A DNA stretch of 64,000 bases, taken from contig NZ_LITU01000081.1 in the NCBI RefSeq assembly GCF_001280595.1, positions 71,811 to 135,810 on the forward strand, given 5' to 3'. The stretch is from Paenibacillus xylanivorans. Its GTDB lineage: Bacteria > Bacillota > Bacilli > Paenibacillales > Paenibacillaceae. Positions 1 through 7,543 of this stretch are shown here, one piece after another (the stretch's first letter is position 1; every line of letters begins with the position of its first letter). Both the position numbers and the translations under genes were made by a program. The notes under the pieces are model-generated. The model was not told the DNA's origin and did not search any database. It saw only the letters and a list, made by a program, of their open reading frames with translations.

Positions 1-15
1 TCTTTTGTCTTTTGT

Positions 16-375
16 TTAGACCTCTTGTGATCTGGCGAGGACTTCATTCGTATACTGTTCTCCCCAGTCTCGCATGCTGTAGATAATTGGCCGGAGCGTT
101 TCTCCAAACGGCGTAAGGGAATATTCTACTTTGGGCGGAACCTGAGGATAGATTTCTCTGTGAACAATTCCGCTGCTTTCCAACTCTCTTAGCTGGAGAG
201 TTAACATCCTTTGGGTAATATCAGGAAATAATTTTCGGATCTCGTTGAATCTTAACGAACCAGAGAATAGGTGATAAAGAATCGCACCTTTCCATTTGCC
301 TCCGATGACGCTAAGTGTGACTTCAACGGAACAGCCATAAGGCGAGGGGCGCGCATCGTTCGAGTTCTTTCTCAT
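16..375 (-). CDS. HxlR-family winged-helix transcriptional regulator
   Basis: A 119-residue protein, the usual length for the HxlR/YodB/HypR family of small cytoplasmic DNA-binding regulators that act as dimers. It carries the family Cys near the N terminus (Cys15 in SPYGCSVE) before the first helix, the GGKWK segment, the recognition region around TQRMLTLQLREL, and the winged VPPKVEYSLT strand near residues 79-88. In redox-sensing relatives this Cys reacts with electrophiles or disulfide stress; the Cys is seen here, the sensing is inferred. Start ATG is preceded by GGAGGTG at good spacing. It lies downstream of a DoxX gene, itself often a target of HxlR or MarR regulators, but a terminator separates them. 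Confidence 0.9.
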   Translation of the reverse strand: MRKNSNDARPSPYGCSVEVTLSVIGGKWKGAILYHLFSGSLRFNEIRKLFPDITQRMLTLQLRELESSGIVHREIYPQVPPKVEYSLTPFGETLRPIIYSMRDWGEQYTNEVLARSQEV

Positions 376-578
376 TATAGTTGCACCTCCAGTTCGTGGT
401 GGTTATTTATAGTATCCATTTCAGTAACTACAGCACATAAATGTATATATCACTTACATATGAGCATATCACTTCTCCACTGGATTATAAACCCCATGCA
501 TCTGCATGAGGTTAAATCAACAAAGAACCCCGGTTTCGTATCGCGAAACATCGAGGTTCTCAGGATTGAAAAGCTTGA
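376..578. other. Intergenic region between HxlR and DoxX genes
   Basis: Holds the presumed minus-strand promoter of the HxlR gene (AT-rich stretch near 400-470) and the DoxX terminator at 523-560. A plus-strand reading frame crossing this interval has no ribosome binding site and looks like a shadow of the minus-strand genes. Confidence 0.5.
523..560 (-). terminator. Intrinsic terminator of the DoxX gene
   Basis: On the minus strand AGAACC and GGGTTCT arms enclose a second GTTTCG/CGAAAC stem, followed by TTCTTTGTTG. It lies 20 bases past the DoxX stop. Confidence 0.6.
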
Positions 579-974
579 TTATAGTAAAGTGTCTAGGGAG
601 TACGCTCCTGCACCCGCAAGTGCAACACCGATCAGCGATCCGAGCATAACCAGATTGTACTCGAACCCTCCGTTCAGATTCCAAAGTCCTTTACCAGCAT
701 GGACTTTCACTATGGCAATAACCATAGGAATAATGAGCAAAATGACAGCAACACCAGTCCAGAGCCCTGCTCCAAACAGGAACCCACCGATCAATTCAAT
801 AAGCCCTCCACAGACAGCCATAACTCTCGCAGGCTTCAGACCAATTGCGCCGAAAAATTCAGCTGTTCCTGATATGCCTTCTCCACCAAACCAGCCAAAC
901 AGTTTCTTGCATGCATGACCCATCATAATAAAACCAATAACAAGTCGAATGATAAGTAATCCAGCGTCTAACAT
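579..974 (-). CDS. DoxX-family membrane protein
   Basis: A 131-residue integral membrane protein with four predicted helices (about residues 4-22, 45-67, 70-90, 105-125), matching the DoxX/SURF4-like family. The N-terminal RLVIGFIMMGHACKKLFGWFGG segment, with its GHxxxKLFG core, is typical of the family. Members are linked to thiol or oxidative stress defence and to quinone-type redox processes, but their reaction is mostly undefined. The chosen ATG at 974 has AGAGGA upstream; a longer in-frame start at 1019 lacks a site and would add 15 residues. It follows the oxidoreductase gene by 57 bases on the same strand and could be its distal operon partner. Confidence 0.88.
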   Translation of the reverse strand: MLDAGLLIIRLVIGFIMMGHACKKLFGWFGGEGISGTAEFFGAIGLKPARVMAVCGGLIELIGGFLFGAGLWTGVAVILLIIPMVIAIVKVHAGKGLWNLNGGFEYNLVMLGSLIGVALAGAGAYSLDTLL

Positions 975-1031
975 ATGTTTATTTCCTCTTCTCAGGTTGT
1001 ATAAAATGATTGGCCTCATATCGTATAAACG

Positions 1032-2024
1032 TCAGATCAGCGACGCCAGAATGGTATCGCATAGGGCCATGGTTTCAATATTATCCTTACCACTGGAATG
1101 TGGAACTGCCTTGTTCTGGCAGCATTCCATGAAATGAGCCATCTCACCTACAAACCCTCGTAAGTAGAGGTCACGATAAGCTCCTGACATGGGAGAGCCG
1201 GAAGGGGTGAAAACAGAATCCTGCTCCTCAAGGGATTTCCAGGGAAGGTTATCCCCTGTACGAGAATGATGAACCGTGAGTGTGTTAATCTCATCTGCTA
1301 ACGCAAATCCGTCGTCAAAGGTGACTAGTACACTTTCGCTCTCGCGTGACCATGCACTCATGCCAGCAAAGTACGCACTTCCTACCACACCATGATCAAA
1401 TTTCAGGGAAATGCTCTGGTTAATATGTTCTCCGTCTTTAATTGTTGTGCCTGTAACTTGTACGACTTCCCCGAACAGAAAACGCATCAGATCAACCATA
1501 TGAATGGCAGCGAGCTTCATGAATTGTTCCTCATCCTTGCAAAATGGTGTGCTGTCTACAGCGAATTTCATTTGGAAAGAACATGCTCTGCCCATTGATC
1601 CGCCATCAATCAGTTCCTTGAGTTTCATGTAGACTGGAGCATATCGTTTCATAAATCCAACCATGACAACCACACCGGCCTTTTGGGCAGCTTCAGCCAC
1701 AGCAGCAGCTTCGGCAGCGTTCCATCCGAGAGGCTTATCCACGTATACGTTTTTGCCAGCCCGGATGCATTCAAGGGCAAGAGCTGTCTGATCCTCTGGT
1801 TGCGCCACAACAACGACGCCATCACAGTCTTCATTCTGCAGCATCAGCTCAGTATTGTCATAAGCTTTCCCGCTGCTCCCAAAACGAAGGAGCGCCGCCT
1901 TGGACCGTTCAATATTCCGAGTGGCGATGGCCTGGATTTCTGCTCCTGCTTCAACAGCAGAAGGATATATATTTGTGGATGCATGAAAACCTGCACCGAT
2001 AAAACAAAGTTTGGCTTTTTTCAT
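1032..2024 (-). CDS. Gfo/Idh/MocA-family NAD(P)-dependent oxidoreductase
   Basis: A 330-residue cytoplasmic enzyme of the glucose-fructose oxidoreductase/inositol dehydrogenase family. The N-terminal Rossmann fold shows the dinucleotide loop FIGAGFHA (residues 6-13), and the DKPLGW element near residue 95 corresponds to the EKP motif whose Lys contacts cofactor and substrate. The C-terminal half is the usual alpha/beta substrate domain. Substrate is unknown; many relatives oxidise sugars, inositols or amino sugars. The start ATG at 2024 has AAAGGAGAG upstream, which excludes the longer in-frame starts. Only 41 bases separate it from the adenosylhomocysteinase-like gene, so the two are probably cotranscribed and may act on a common metabolite. 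Confidence 0.9.
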   Translation of the reverse strand: MKKAKLCFIGAGFHASTNIYPSAVEAGAEIQAIATRNIERSKAALLRFGSSGKAYDNTELMLQNEDCDGVVVVAQPEDQTALALECIRAGKNVYVDKPLGWNAAEAAAVAEAAQKAGVVVMVGFMKRYAPVYMKLKELIDGGSMGRACSFQMKFAVDSTPFCKDEEQFMKLAAIHMVDLMRFLFGEVVQVTGTTIKDGEHINQSISLKFDHGVVGSAYFAGMSAWSRESESVLVTFDDGFALADEINTLTVHHSRTGDNLPWKSLEEQDSVFTPSGSPMSGAYRDLYLRGFVGEMAHFMECCQNKAVPHSSGKDNIETMALCDTILASLI

Positions 2025-2065
2025 GAGGGATCTCTCCTTTAAATTCATATCACCATTCACAATGA

Positions 2066-3256
2066 TTAGATCTTGTAGCTTAAATGCTTCAGCATCTGTC
2101 CGGCAATGGTGTTGTTAACACTATGAGGGACCGGCTGTGGCCCGAAGATGAGATGTTGGCGTTGTTGTACAAGATATAGCAGGGAGGCCGCTTGCAGGGA
2201 CAAGCCTAGATCCATCGTTTCGGCAGGGTTGCCGCTGCCACCAGCCAGATTCAGCATCTCTCCTTGAGTAAGTAACATGAGTCGACGTCCGTTGGCTAAT
2301 GTAAATTGTTCGATATCCGCTGTCAGTTGTTCCGTATGCTGCGCATCCTGACGGAGACTTTCCAAATCCATCTCCCATGAAAAATGTCCGGCATTGGCGA
2401 GGATCGTTCCATCATTCATCTGGCTAAAATGTTCCTTCAGAATGGCGTTGGGACGGCCTGTAACAGTAATGTACACTTGGGCAAATGCAAATGTATCCTC
2501 CAGTCGTGCCACTCTGAATCCATCCAGCGCGGCCTCCAGCCCCGCGATCGGATCGGTTTCAATGACGACAACTTGGCTTCCCAGATTGCGTAAATACCTC
2601 GCAATGCCTCGTCCACAGGTTCCATAACCTACGATGACGAAACGACGTGTGGGCAGAATCAGGTTCGTAGTACGCATGAAACCTTCAATAATGGTCTGTC
2701 CGACGCCGTGTTCATTTTCCATAATGCGTTTGAGTGGACTGTCATTAATGACAATGATCGGGAAAGGAATATTCTCACCTGTCTCTTCACGCAGCAAATT
2801 GGCCCCGGTCGTCGTTTCCTCCGTACCACCAATAAGAGAGTTATTGTCATAGTGTTGGATGAGGGTTCGCGCCAGATCGGCTCCGTTATCCATGAGGAGA
2901 TGGGGGTGGTGCCGAAGTACATTATGAATATTTTGCAGGTGTTCATTGCGCCTGTCCGAACGTTGTCCATACACCGTGATACCTTCTTCTTGCAGTGCTG
3001 CTGCGACGGCGTCTTTCGTTGTGCCCGGGCTGCCAGTCAATACAACGTTGGCTCCACCAGCTTGGAGTGTTCGGCATAACACAGCAGTTTTGGGCTCCAC
3101 ATGAATACATACACCGATGGTTAAGCCAGCAAAAGGCTGCTCTTTGGCAAACTGCGATTTTAATTCACTGAGCAGGGGCATATGCATTTCTGTCCAGTGA
3201 ATGCTGCGTTTTCCTTCTTCAATACTTCCATGTGTTGTGTTGTTCTTGAGATTCAT
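2066..3256 (-). CDS. Divergent adenosylhomocysteinase-like protein
   Basis: A 396-residue member of the S-adenosyl-L-homocysteine hydrolase fold family. Several family features are visible: His52 in IHVEPKTA, Asp123 in LMDNGADL, EETTTG at 146-151, NDSPLK at 171-176 and the NAD-binding GYGTCGRG at 210-217, plus NAGHF at 287-291. It departs from true hydrolases: the aspartate after NDSxxK is Glu180, the usual GHP histidine near the C terminus is Asn343, and the C-terminal Lys-x-x-x-Tyr cofactor-closing tail is missing. Most Firmicutes recycle SAH through MtnN/LuxS, so this paralogue may use another substrate. The ATG at 3256 has AAAGGAGAG upstream; a longer frame begins at 3394 without a site. 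Confidence 0.75.
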   Translation of the reverse strand: MNLKNNTTHGSIEEGKRSIHWTEMHMPLLSELKSQFAKEQPFAGLTIGVCIHVEPKTAVLCRTLQAGGANVVLTGSPGTTKDAVAAALQEEGITVYGQRSDRRNEHLQNIHNVLRHHPHLLMDNGADLARTLIQHYDNNSLIGGTEETTTGANLLREETGENIPFPIIVINDSPLKRIMENEHGVGQTIIEGFMRTTNLILPTRRFVIVGYGTCGRGIARYLRNLGSQVVVIETDPIAGLEAALDGFRVARLEDTFAFAQVYITVTGRPNAILKEHFSQMNDGTILANAGHFSWEMDLESLRQDAQHTEQLTADIEQFTLANGRRLMLLTQGEMLNLAGGSGNPAETMDLGLSLQAASLLYLVQQRQHLIFGPQPVPHSVNNTIAGQMLKHLSYKI

Positions 3257-3344
3257 GCAAACTCTCCTTTTCTGTGCAAGGTACAGCGTGCCCTGCGGGT
3301 CACCTGATCTGCTAATGTCTACGATAGGGAGTTTGGATGTGTTA

Positions 3345-3366
3345 AAAAAGGACATATGTCCTTTTT
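3345..3366. promoter_or_regulatory. Perfect 22-bp palindrome upstream of the AHCY-like gene
   Basis: Each half is AAAAAGGACAT and the two halves mirror exactly, centred 99 bases upstream of the ATG at 3256. It lies in the presumed promoter region of the AHCY-like/oxidoreductase operon and has the size and symmetry of a dimeric repressor operator. The regulator is not known; the HxlR protein at 16-375 is one candidate. No T-run after either arm beyond the palindrome itself, so a terminator is less likely. Confidence 0.55.
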
Positions 3367-3488
3367 GTTGAAGTTTGGAAAAAAGATGTTGCAAACTTAT
3401 TTTAGAGCATGTATACTCTTAATTACGGTAAAACAAGCTATTGCTTGACCGAAATGCTTTTCATCTATGATGAGAAGATACATATTAT

Positions 3489-3572
<84 letters not shown>

Positions 3573-3585
3573 TTGAAGAAAAAAA

Positions 3586-3636
3586 AGCTCGTGAAATTGC
3601 TCTAAAGGCAATTCGCGAGCTTTTTTTGTTTTTTTA
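3586..3636 (+). terminator. Intrinsic terminator of tRNA-Leu
   Basis: AGCTCGTGAAATTGC pairs with GCAATTCGCGAGCT (one bulge) and runs into a long T-rich tail. Confidence 0.85.
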
Positions 3637-3813
3637 TTTATTGAATATGAATTGTTGCACACATAGGCCTGCAACCGCTCCGGCAATACCGAAAAGCGTA
3701 ACACTGGTCATGAGCTCATACGCCTGAAAGTGAAATAAAAAGGCGACGCCGCTTCCGAATGTTGTTCCTGCGAGAAATCCGAGAGAAATCCCTATTTCTT
3801 TGGTTAATTTCAT
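3634..3813 (-). CDS. Small two-helix membrane protein, unknown function
   Basis: A 59-residue protein with two hydrophobic stretches (about residues 7-24 and 32-53) rich in Gly and Ala, ending in a short polar tail. I do not recognise the family. The start ATG at 3813 has CAGGTGA upstream; a longer frame from 3852 would add an unlikely polar N terminus. It faces the tRNA terminator and is divergently placed from araM, 160 bases away. Its size and composition suit a small inner-membrane accessory peptide, but no role can be assigned. Confidence 0.6.
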   Translation of the reverse strand: MKLTKEIGISLGFLAGTTFGSGVAFLFHFQAYELMTSVTLFGIAGAVAGLCVQQFIFNK

Positions 3814-3972
3814 AGGTTCACCTGCTTGGGAATGTGAGTTTAGGATTTGCAAATTTTTAAAACAGGAAGTAAAGTGTGATCAGGAAAATACTCACATTTT
3901 ATTTCCTTTTTTCATTTTGTGGTTTTATCCATGTAATTATGCATGATATTTCTCAAGGGAGGTTAAGAGCAA

Positions 3973-5127
3973 ATGAATATGAACGAACGAATTGCAGTAT
4001 GGAACGAAGAAGCGCAGAATTGTACTTGTGGGCATGATCACCGTTTGGTGCAAATGCAGGTGTACTTAGAGCATGGAGCTATTCAGCGGTTACCTGGCCA
4101 TTTGTCCGAGCAAGGGTACAGACATGTGACAATTGTTTATGATCGATATACGGGATCGGCAGCAGGATACGAAGTGGTAAATAAACTTCGACAAACGGGC
4201 GTTCATGTGGATGAGATCTCCATGCCAGAGAACAAAGCAGGGCATGTTGTCGCCGACGAGGTGGGAATTGTGCAGGTTCTACTGGGTGTGAAACTGGGCA
4301 GTCAGGCGATCATTGCTGTTGGTTCAGGGACCATTCATGATCTGGTGCGACTTGTTTGCTCCAAAATGAACAAGCCCTTTCTGTCAGTACCCACGGCAGC
4401 TTCGGTTGACGGATTTACCTCGGCAGGTGCACCTCTTATTGTAAGCGGCGTCAAACAGACTTTCCAGGCGGTTCCACCTGAAGCTATATTCGCGGACATC
4501 GATATTTTGGAGCAAGCCCCCCAAGAGATGAATGCCGCCGGATTCGGGGATATGCTTGGTAAATATACATCACTGGCGGACTGGGTAGTTTCCAGGGATC
4601 TGGGCGGGGAACCGTTCTGTCCAGTAGCTTATCGCATGACGGAGGAAGCACTAACGACCTGTGTGCAGCATGTACAAGGTATCGCCGAAGGGCGGGCTGA
4701 TGGTGTGACTGTATTAATGGATGCGCTGATTGCTTCCGGCATTTCCATGCTGATCATTGATCATTCCCGTCCTGCATCCGGTGGAGAACATCATCTGTCC
4801 CATCGGTGGGAGATGGATCTGATGGAGGCAGGGCACAAGCCCGTTTTGCATGGTGCCAAGGTGGGAGTGGCCTGTGCACTGCTTACGGTAAAATATAAAG
4901 ATCTTGCACAAAAATCCAACGAATCTGTTTTCCGTGTATACAATAATCTGCCGAATGCATCTCAGCTTACAGATTGGCTTGAGCAAGTTGGGGGCCCTAC
5001 AACAACTGAACAGTTGGGCGTATCCATGGAGATGGTAGAACATGCGTTGACCACAGCTCATCTGCTTCGTGATCGTTATACAGGACTGAAATATATCAAC
5101 GAGATTCTTAATGCGGGTTCGAAATAA
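3973..5127 (+). CDS. araM: sn-glycerol-1-phosphate dehydrogenase (AraM/EgsA)
   Basis: A 384-residue enzyme of the iron-containing alcohol dehydrogenase-like superfamily, reducing dihydroxyacetone phosphate to sn-glycerol-1-phosphate with NAD(P)H. The nucleotide loop GSGTIHD lies at 117-123, SVPTAASVDGFTSAGAPL at 138-155, and metal ligands are expected at Asp193 (GFGDMLGK), His273 (GGEHHLSH) and His293 (VLHGAKVG). In Bacillus the product feeds PcrB and heptaprenylglyceryl phosphate lipids with archaeal stereochemistry. The N terminus bears a short Cys/His cluster (NCTCGHDH, 16-23). GGAGG lies 11 bases before the first ATG, closer to standard for ATG 3979, so either start is possible. It is monocistronic; no arabinose genes adjoin it. 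Confidence 0.9.
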   Translation: MNMNERIAVWNEEAQNCTCGHDHRLVQMQVYLEHGAIQRLPGHLSEQGYRHVTIVYDRYTGSAAGYEVVNKLRQTGVHVDEISMPENKAGHVVADEVGIVQVLLGVKLGSQAIIAVGSGTIHDLVRLVCSKMNKPFLSVPTAASVDGFTSAGAPLIVSGVKQTFQAVPPEAIFADIDILEQAPQEMNAAGFGDMLGKYTSLADWVVSRDLGGEPFCPVAYRMTEEALTTCVQHVQGIAEGRADGVTVLMDALIASGISMLIIDHSRPASGGEHHLSHRWEMDLMEAGHKPVLHGAKVGVACALLTVKYKDLAQKSNESVFRVYNNLPNASQLTDWLEQVGGPTTTEQLGVSMEMVEHALTTAHLLRDRYTGLKYINEILNAGSK

Positions 5128-5170
5128 GGGTGAAGAAATAATATGGACAAGTGTTATCTCATGCGTTTAG

Positions 5171-5341
5171 TTGTACGTACAAATTAGGGAGTCATCATGT
5201 AATGTACGAGACAAGGAAGTGCCGTTGTTTACAATTGAGCTGATTGTGCTTGATGCGATAGCAACATATCTTGATGAATTACTGAAAAACACGGTCATAC
5301 AAGGGACTAGGAAGGATCGGGACAAACGTTATACAAGCTGA
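5171..5341 (+). pseudogene. Possible coding remnant
   Basis: A 56-codon frame beginning at TTG after an in-frame stop, with protein-like composition (segment FTIELIVLDAIATYLDELLK looks like an amphipathic helix and the end KDRDKRYTS is polar) and closed by TGA just before a terminator. It has no clear ribosome binding site and no recognised family, so it may be the tail of a decayed gene or chance. Confidence 0.2.
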
Positions 5342-5357
5342 AAGCAGAGGATAAATT

Positions 5358-5396
5358 AAAGCCTATTCCATTGGGGAACAGGCTTTTTACTTTTTT
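5358..5396 (+). terminator. Intrinsic terminator
   Basis: AAGCCTATTCC and GGAACAGGCTT form the stem, followed by TTTACTTTTTTA. It is 230 bases past the araM stop and may end that transcript or the possible remnant before it. Confidence 0.75.
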
Positions 5397-5472
5397 ATAA
5401 AAAGTGTGAGATTAAATTGTTCGTACAAATATAATATGCAAGCGAAGCTAGCAATGACGTTCTATTCTTTTA

Positions 5473-5507
5473 AATGATTAATGATTAATGATTAATGATT
5501 AATGATT
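5473..5507 (+). repeat. Five perfect tandem copies of AATGATT
   Basis: A 35-base run of the heptamer AATGATT in five exact head-to-tail copies, in intergenic DNA. Such arrays vary in copy number by slippage. No gene start lies close enough for an obvious phase-variable switch. Confidence 0.95.
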
Positions 5508-5771
5508 TAATGGAGTGGTTTGTAAGCATCGATAAGGAATATATGTGCATATGTAGCCGCTCCTTCCGTTAGAGAGATTTTCGCCTCGTTCAGAGAGCGA
5601 GCTGTTTTGGCTCAGGGAAAGGAGTGACTAAGGAGGAAGGGGATGTGCATACAAAGGTAGTTGGGGGGCAGGGAGGCTACTTATCGTCCCGGAGAGACGA
5701 TACTGAGTGCACGCGACTGGAGAAATGGTAACTTAATATAACCTATACGATGAAAGTTGTAACTTTGTACT

Positions 5772-5816
5772 TTAAAAAGGCTCTGTCTTTCCCCATGAGG
5801 GAGGACAGAGCCTTTT
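5772..5816 (-). terminator. Terminator of the tandem-HTH gene
   Basis: AAAAGGCTCTGTC (5775-5787) pairs perfectly with GACAGAGCCTTTT (5804-5816). The minus strand reads into TTTTTAAAG, 15 bases past the gene stop; the plus strand also has four T, so it may work both ways. Confidence 0.8.
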
Positions 5817-5830
5817 GGTTGTTCGCTAAT

Positions 5831-6427
5831 TTAGTTATTGTGACGATCTTTCAAGATGACATCTGCGAACAAAATAGTTTTCGGGATGCGGAAAAATTGT
5901 TCCGCTTGTTCCTGAAACGCAGCAGAAGGCAGCGTTCCCTGATGCAGCCATTTGCGGAAAGTGCCAGGGTGAACCCCGATCCAGTGGCTGACATCTGTCA
6001 CCGACAAATCATGGACCATACACAAGCCTGTCAGAATACGGTTGCTAACCGGAGAACGGGTCACCGTACGCTTCATGAAGCGGGAAGGCTCGGGCTGACA
6101 AATAACAGGGCTTTTGCGTACCACTTCTTCATTAAAAAGAATGTGGCGCGGGTAGCCGAGTAACTGACATGCCTTGTCCAAATTGGTACTGCCGGGTATC
6201 CGTCCTTCATACACCCACGCGCTGACGCTACGTGAAGAGATGGATAGATCTTCGGCGAGCTGGGACAACTTGATATCATTGGCCATCAGCACGGCAAGAA
6301 GAACACGGTTGCGGATTTGACAGCGTGTCGGTTTTCGGAATCGTTTAACACGGACGCCTTTTCCCAAATATTTACGGTTGATCAGAGACCACGCCTGGAT
6401 GGAATGTTGTTCTGGTTGATTAGGCAT
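5831..6427 (-). CDS. Protein with two repeated helix-turn-helix domains
   Basis: A 198-residue basic protein built from an internal duplication. Unit one (about 37-100) and unit two (about 127-192) share the pattern NRxL, a short helix, LSxLAxxLxIS or VTDVSHWIGV, a recognition helix ending in W, then G-x-x-P and a closing P-x-x-ILF. Each unit resembles a Cro/C1-type HTH with a C-terminal ILFN or ILFA segment. No other domain is seen, so it is probably a DNA-binding regulator able to contact two half sites as a monomer. Target unknown. ATG 6427 has GGAGGAAAT upstream; the in-frame 6451 start is poorer. It is transcribed alone. Confidence 0.65.
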   Translation of the reverse strand: MPNQPEQHSIQAWSLINRKYLGKGVRVKRFRKPTRCQIRNRVLLAVLMANDIKLSQLAEDLSISSRSVSAWVYEGRIPGSTNLDKACQLLGYPRHILFNEEVVRKSPVICQPEPSRFMKRTVTRSPVSNRILTGLCMVHDLSVTDVSHWIGVHPGTFRKWLHQGTLPSAAFQEQAEQFFRIPKTILFADVILKDRHNN

Positions 6428-6875
6428 ATTTCCTCCGATTTTTTTAACCAAATACTACAATAAGTACGGGGGTACTTTCAAGTGCCGGGTGCACCTGTTT
6501 CAAATGAACGGATGCGTGAATCCGCTACAAAGGAGGAATTATGAACTAGACCAGACGCAATTCACATCCTAGTATATTCCTAGATTACAATGTTTCACTA
6601 AATTTAAGGGATCAAATAGATAATGAATAAAAATAAAATGAGTCTAATTACCTATTAGTGAGACTATAGTACTTTTATCTATTTTTTGTTGATATGATGC
6701 GGTTTATTTCCCTGATTTACCCATAAATACTCGTTTCCCGTTAAAGGAACCAATTTCCAATGTGCACAAATCTGAAATTAGAAATCCGCGGGTTCAGCCA
6801 GGCATGTGACCTGTCAAAATCTCTTATTCTTACATATCTTGTATGGAGATCAAGTGAGAGGGAGAGGTGAGAAAC
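6428..6875. other. 448-base intergenic region between divergent genes
   Basis: Must hold the promoters of the HTH gene (minus) and holin-like gene (plus). At 6531-6549 a consensus AGGAGGAATT site precedes ATG-AAC-TAG, a two-codon frame. Otherwise AT-rich, with no gene or strong hairpin seen. Confidence 0.5.
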
Positions 6876-7424
6876 GTGAGTCCATCCGTAAGTACCTTTG
6901 CTGCCATTTCAGGTGCGTTCATGACGTTTGCTTTTGGTGGATGGGATCAGCTGCTTAGCTTGCTGGCGGTTGCAATGGCTGTGGATTATATTACGGGTCT
7001 CGCTGCGGCAGTAAGAACGGGTAAAGGATTGAATAGTAATATTGGATTCTGGGGGCTGGCGCGAAAAGGTCTCATGCTGACGGTTATTCTGCTTGCCCAC
7101 CGAATTGACCTGCTCATGGGGACTGACATCATAAAAGGGGGAGCCATCTACTTTTATCTGGTGAATGAGCTAATATCCATTACCGAAAATTATGCCCGCA
7201 TCGGGCTTCCACTGCCTGACAAGCTCAGACAGGCTATAGCGGTGCTTAAAAAACAGGAGAATTTGTCTGACCGGGAGTGGCCCCAACCACAGCCGAATGT
7301 GGAAAATAAAGAGACAAAAGAAGAAACAACGGAAGTTGTCTCGGAAAAACAGACAAACCAAAGTGAACAGATGGATAATATGTCTCAGGAGAATTCAAAG
7401 GCGAATGAAAGCAGGCCCGATTAG
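6876..7424 (+). CDS. Phage-type holin-family membrane protein with acidic tail
   Basis: A 182-residue protein resembling the Phage_holin_4 (toxin secretion/lysis holin) family. It has hydrophobic segments near 8-35, 58-80 and 88-107, and the characteristic DYITGLAAA and GLARKGLMLTVILLAHRID stretches. Family members form membrane lesions for endolysin or toxin release. From about residue 130 a charged, Glu/Gln/Asn-rich tail extends it beyond the usual 130-145 residues. GTG 6876 is chosen because GGAGAGGTGA lies five bases ahead; an in-frame GTG at 6867 overlaps that site. No endolysin, portal or tail gene is near, so it is an orphan or a domesticated holin. Confidence 0.75.
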   Translation: MSPSVSTFAAISGAFMTFAFGGWDQLLSLLAVAMAVDYITGLAAAVRTGKGLNSNIGFWGLARKGLMLTVILLAHRIDLLMGTDIIKGGAIYFYLVNELISITENYARIGLPLPDKLRQAIAVLKKQENLSDREWPQPQPNVENKETKEETTEVVSEKQTNQSEQMDNMSQENSKANESRPD

Positions 7425-7543
7425 ATTATCTTTTAAGAGAACGTTTCCAAGTATCCTTTCGTAATAGAGGACGTTATGATATATTTTGGATACAAGAAAA
7501 TTCATTCATACCAATTATTATACTCAAATGAGGTGCTTGTCTG

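Larger units (their letters stand above)
5128..5830. other. 703-base gene-poor region after araM
   Basis: Contains, in order, a non-ATG open stretch at 5171-5341 that may be a gene remnant, a terminator at 5358-5396, the AATGATT repeat at 5473-5507, a small hairpin at 5682-5702 (TATCGTC/GACGATA) and the terminator of the minus-strand HTH gene at 5772-5816. No convincing gene is seen. Confidence 0.6.

Noticed and set aside
271..918. Long plus-strand open frame antisense to HxlR and DoxX genes
   Set aside because: No ribosome binding site, low-complexity composition and it exactly shadows two well-supported minus-strand genes.
5643..5660. Five-codon frame MCIQR after a TAAGGAGGAAGGGG site
   Set aside because: Too short to be supported, no attenuator after it and no downstream gene on that strand; the G-rich site may be chance.
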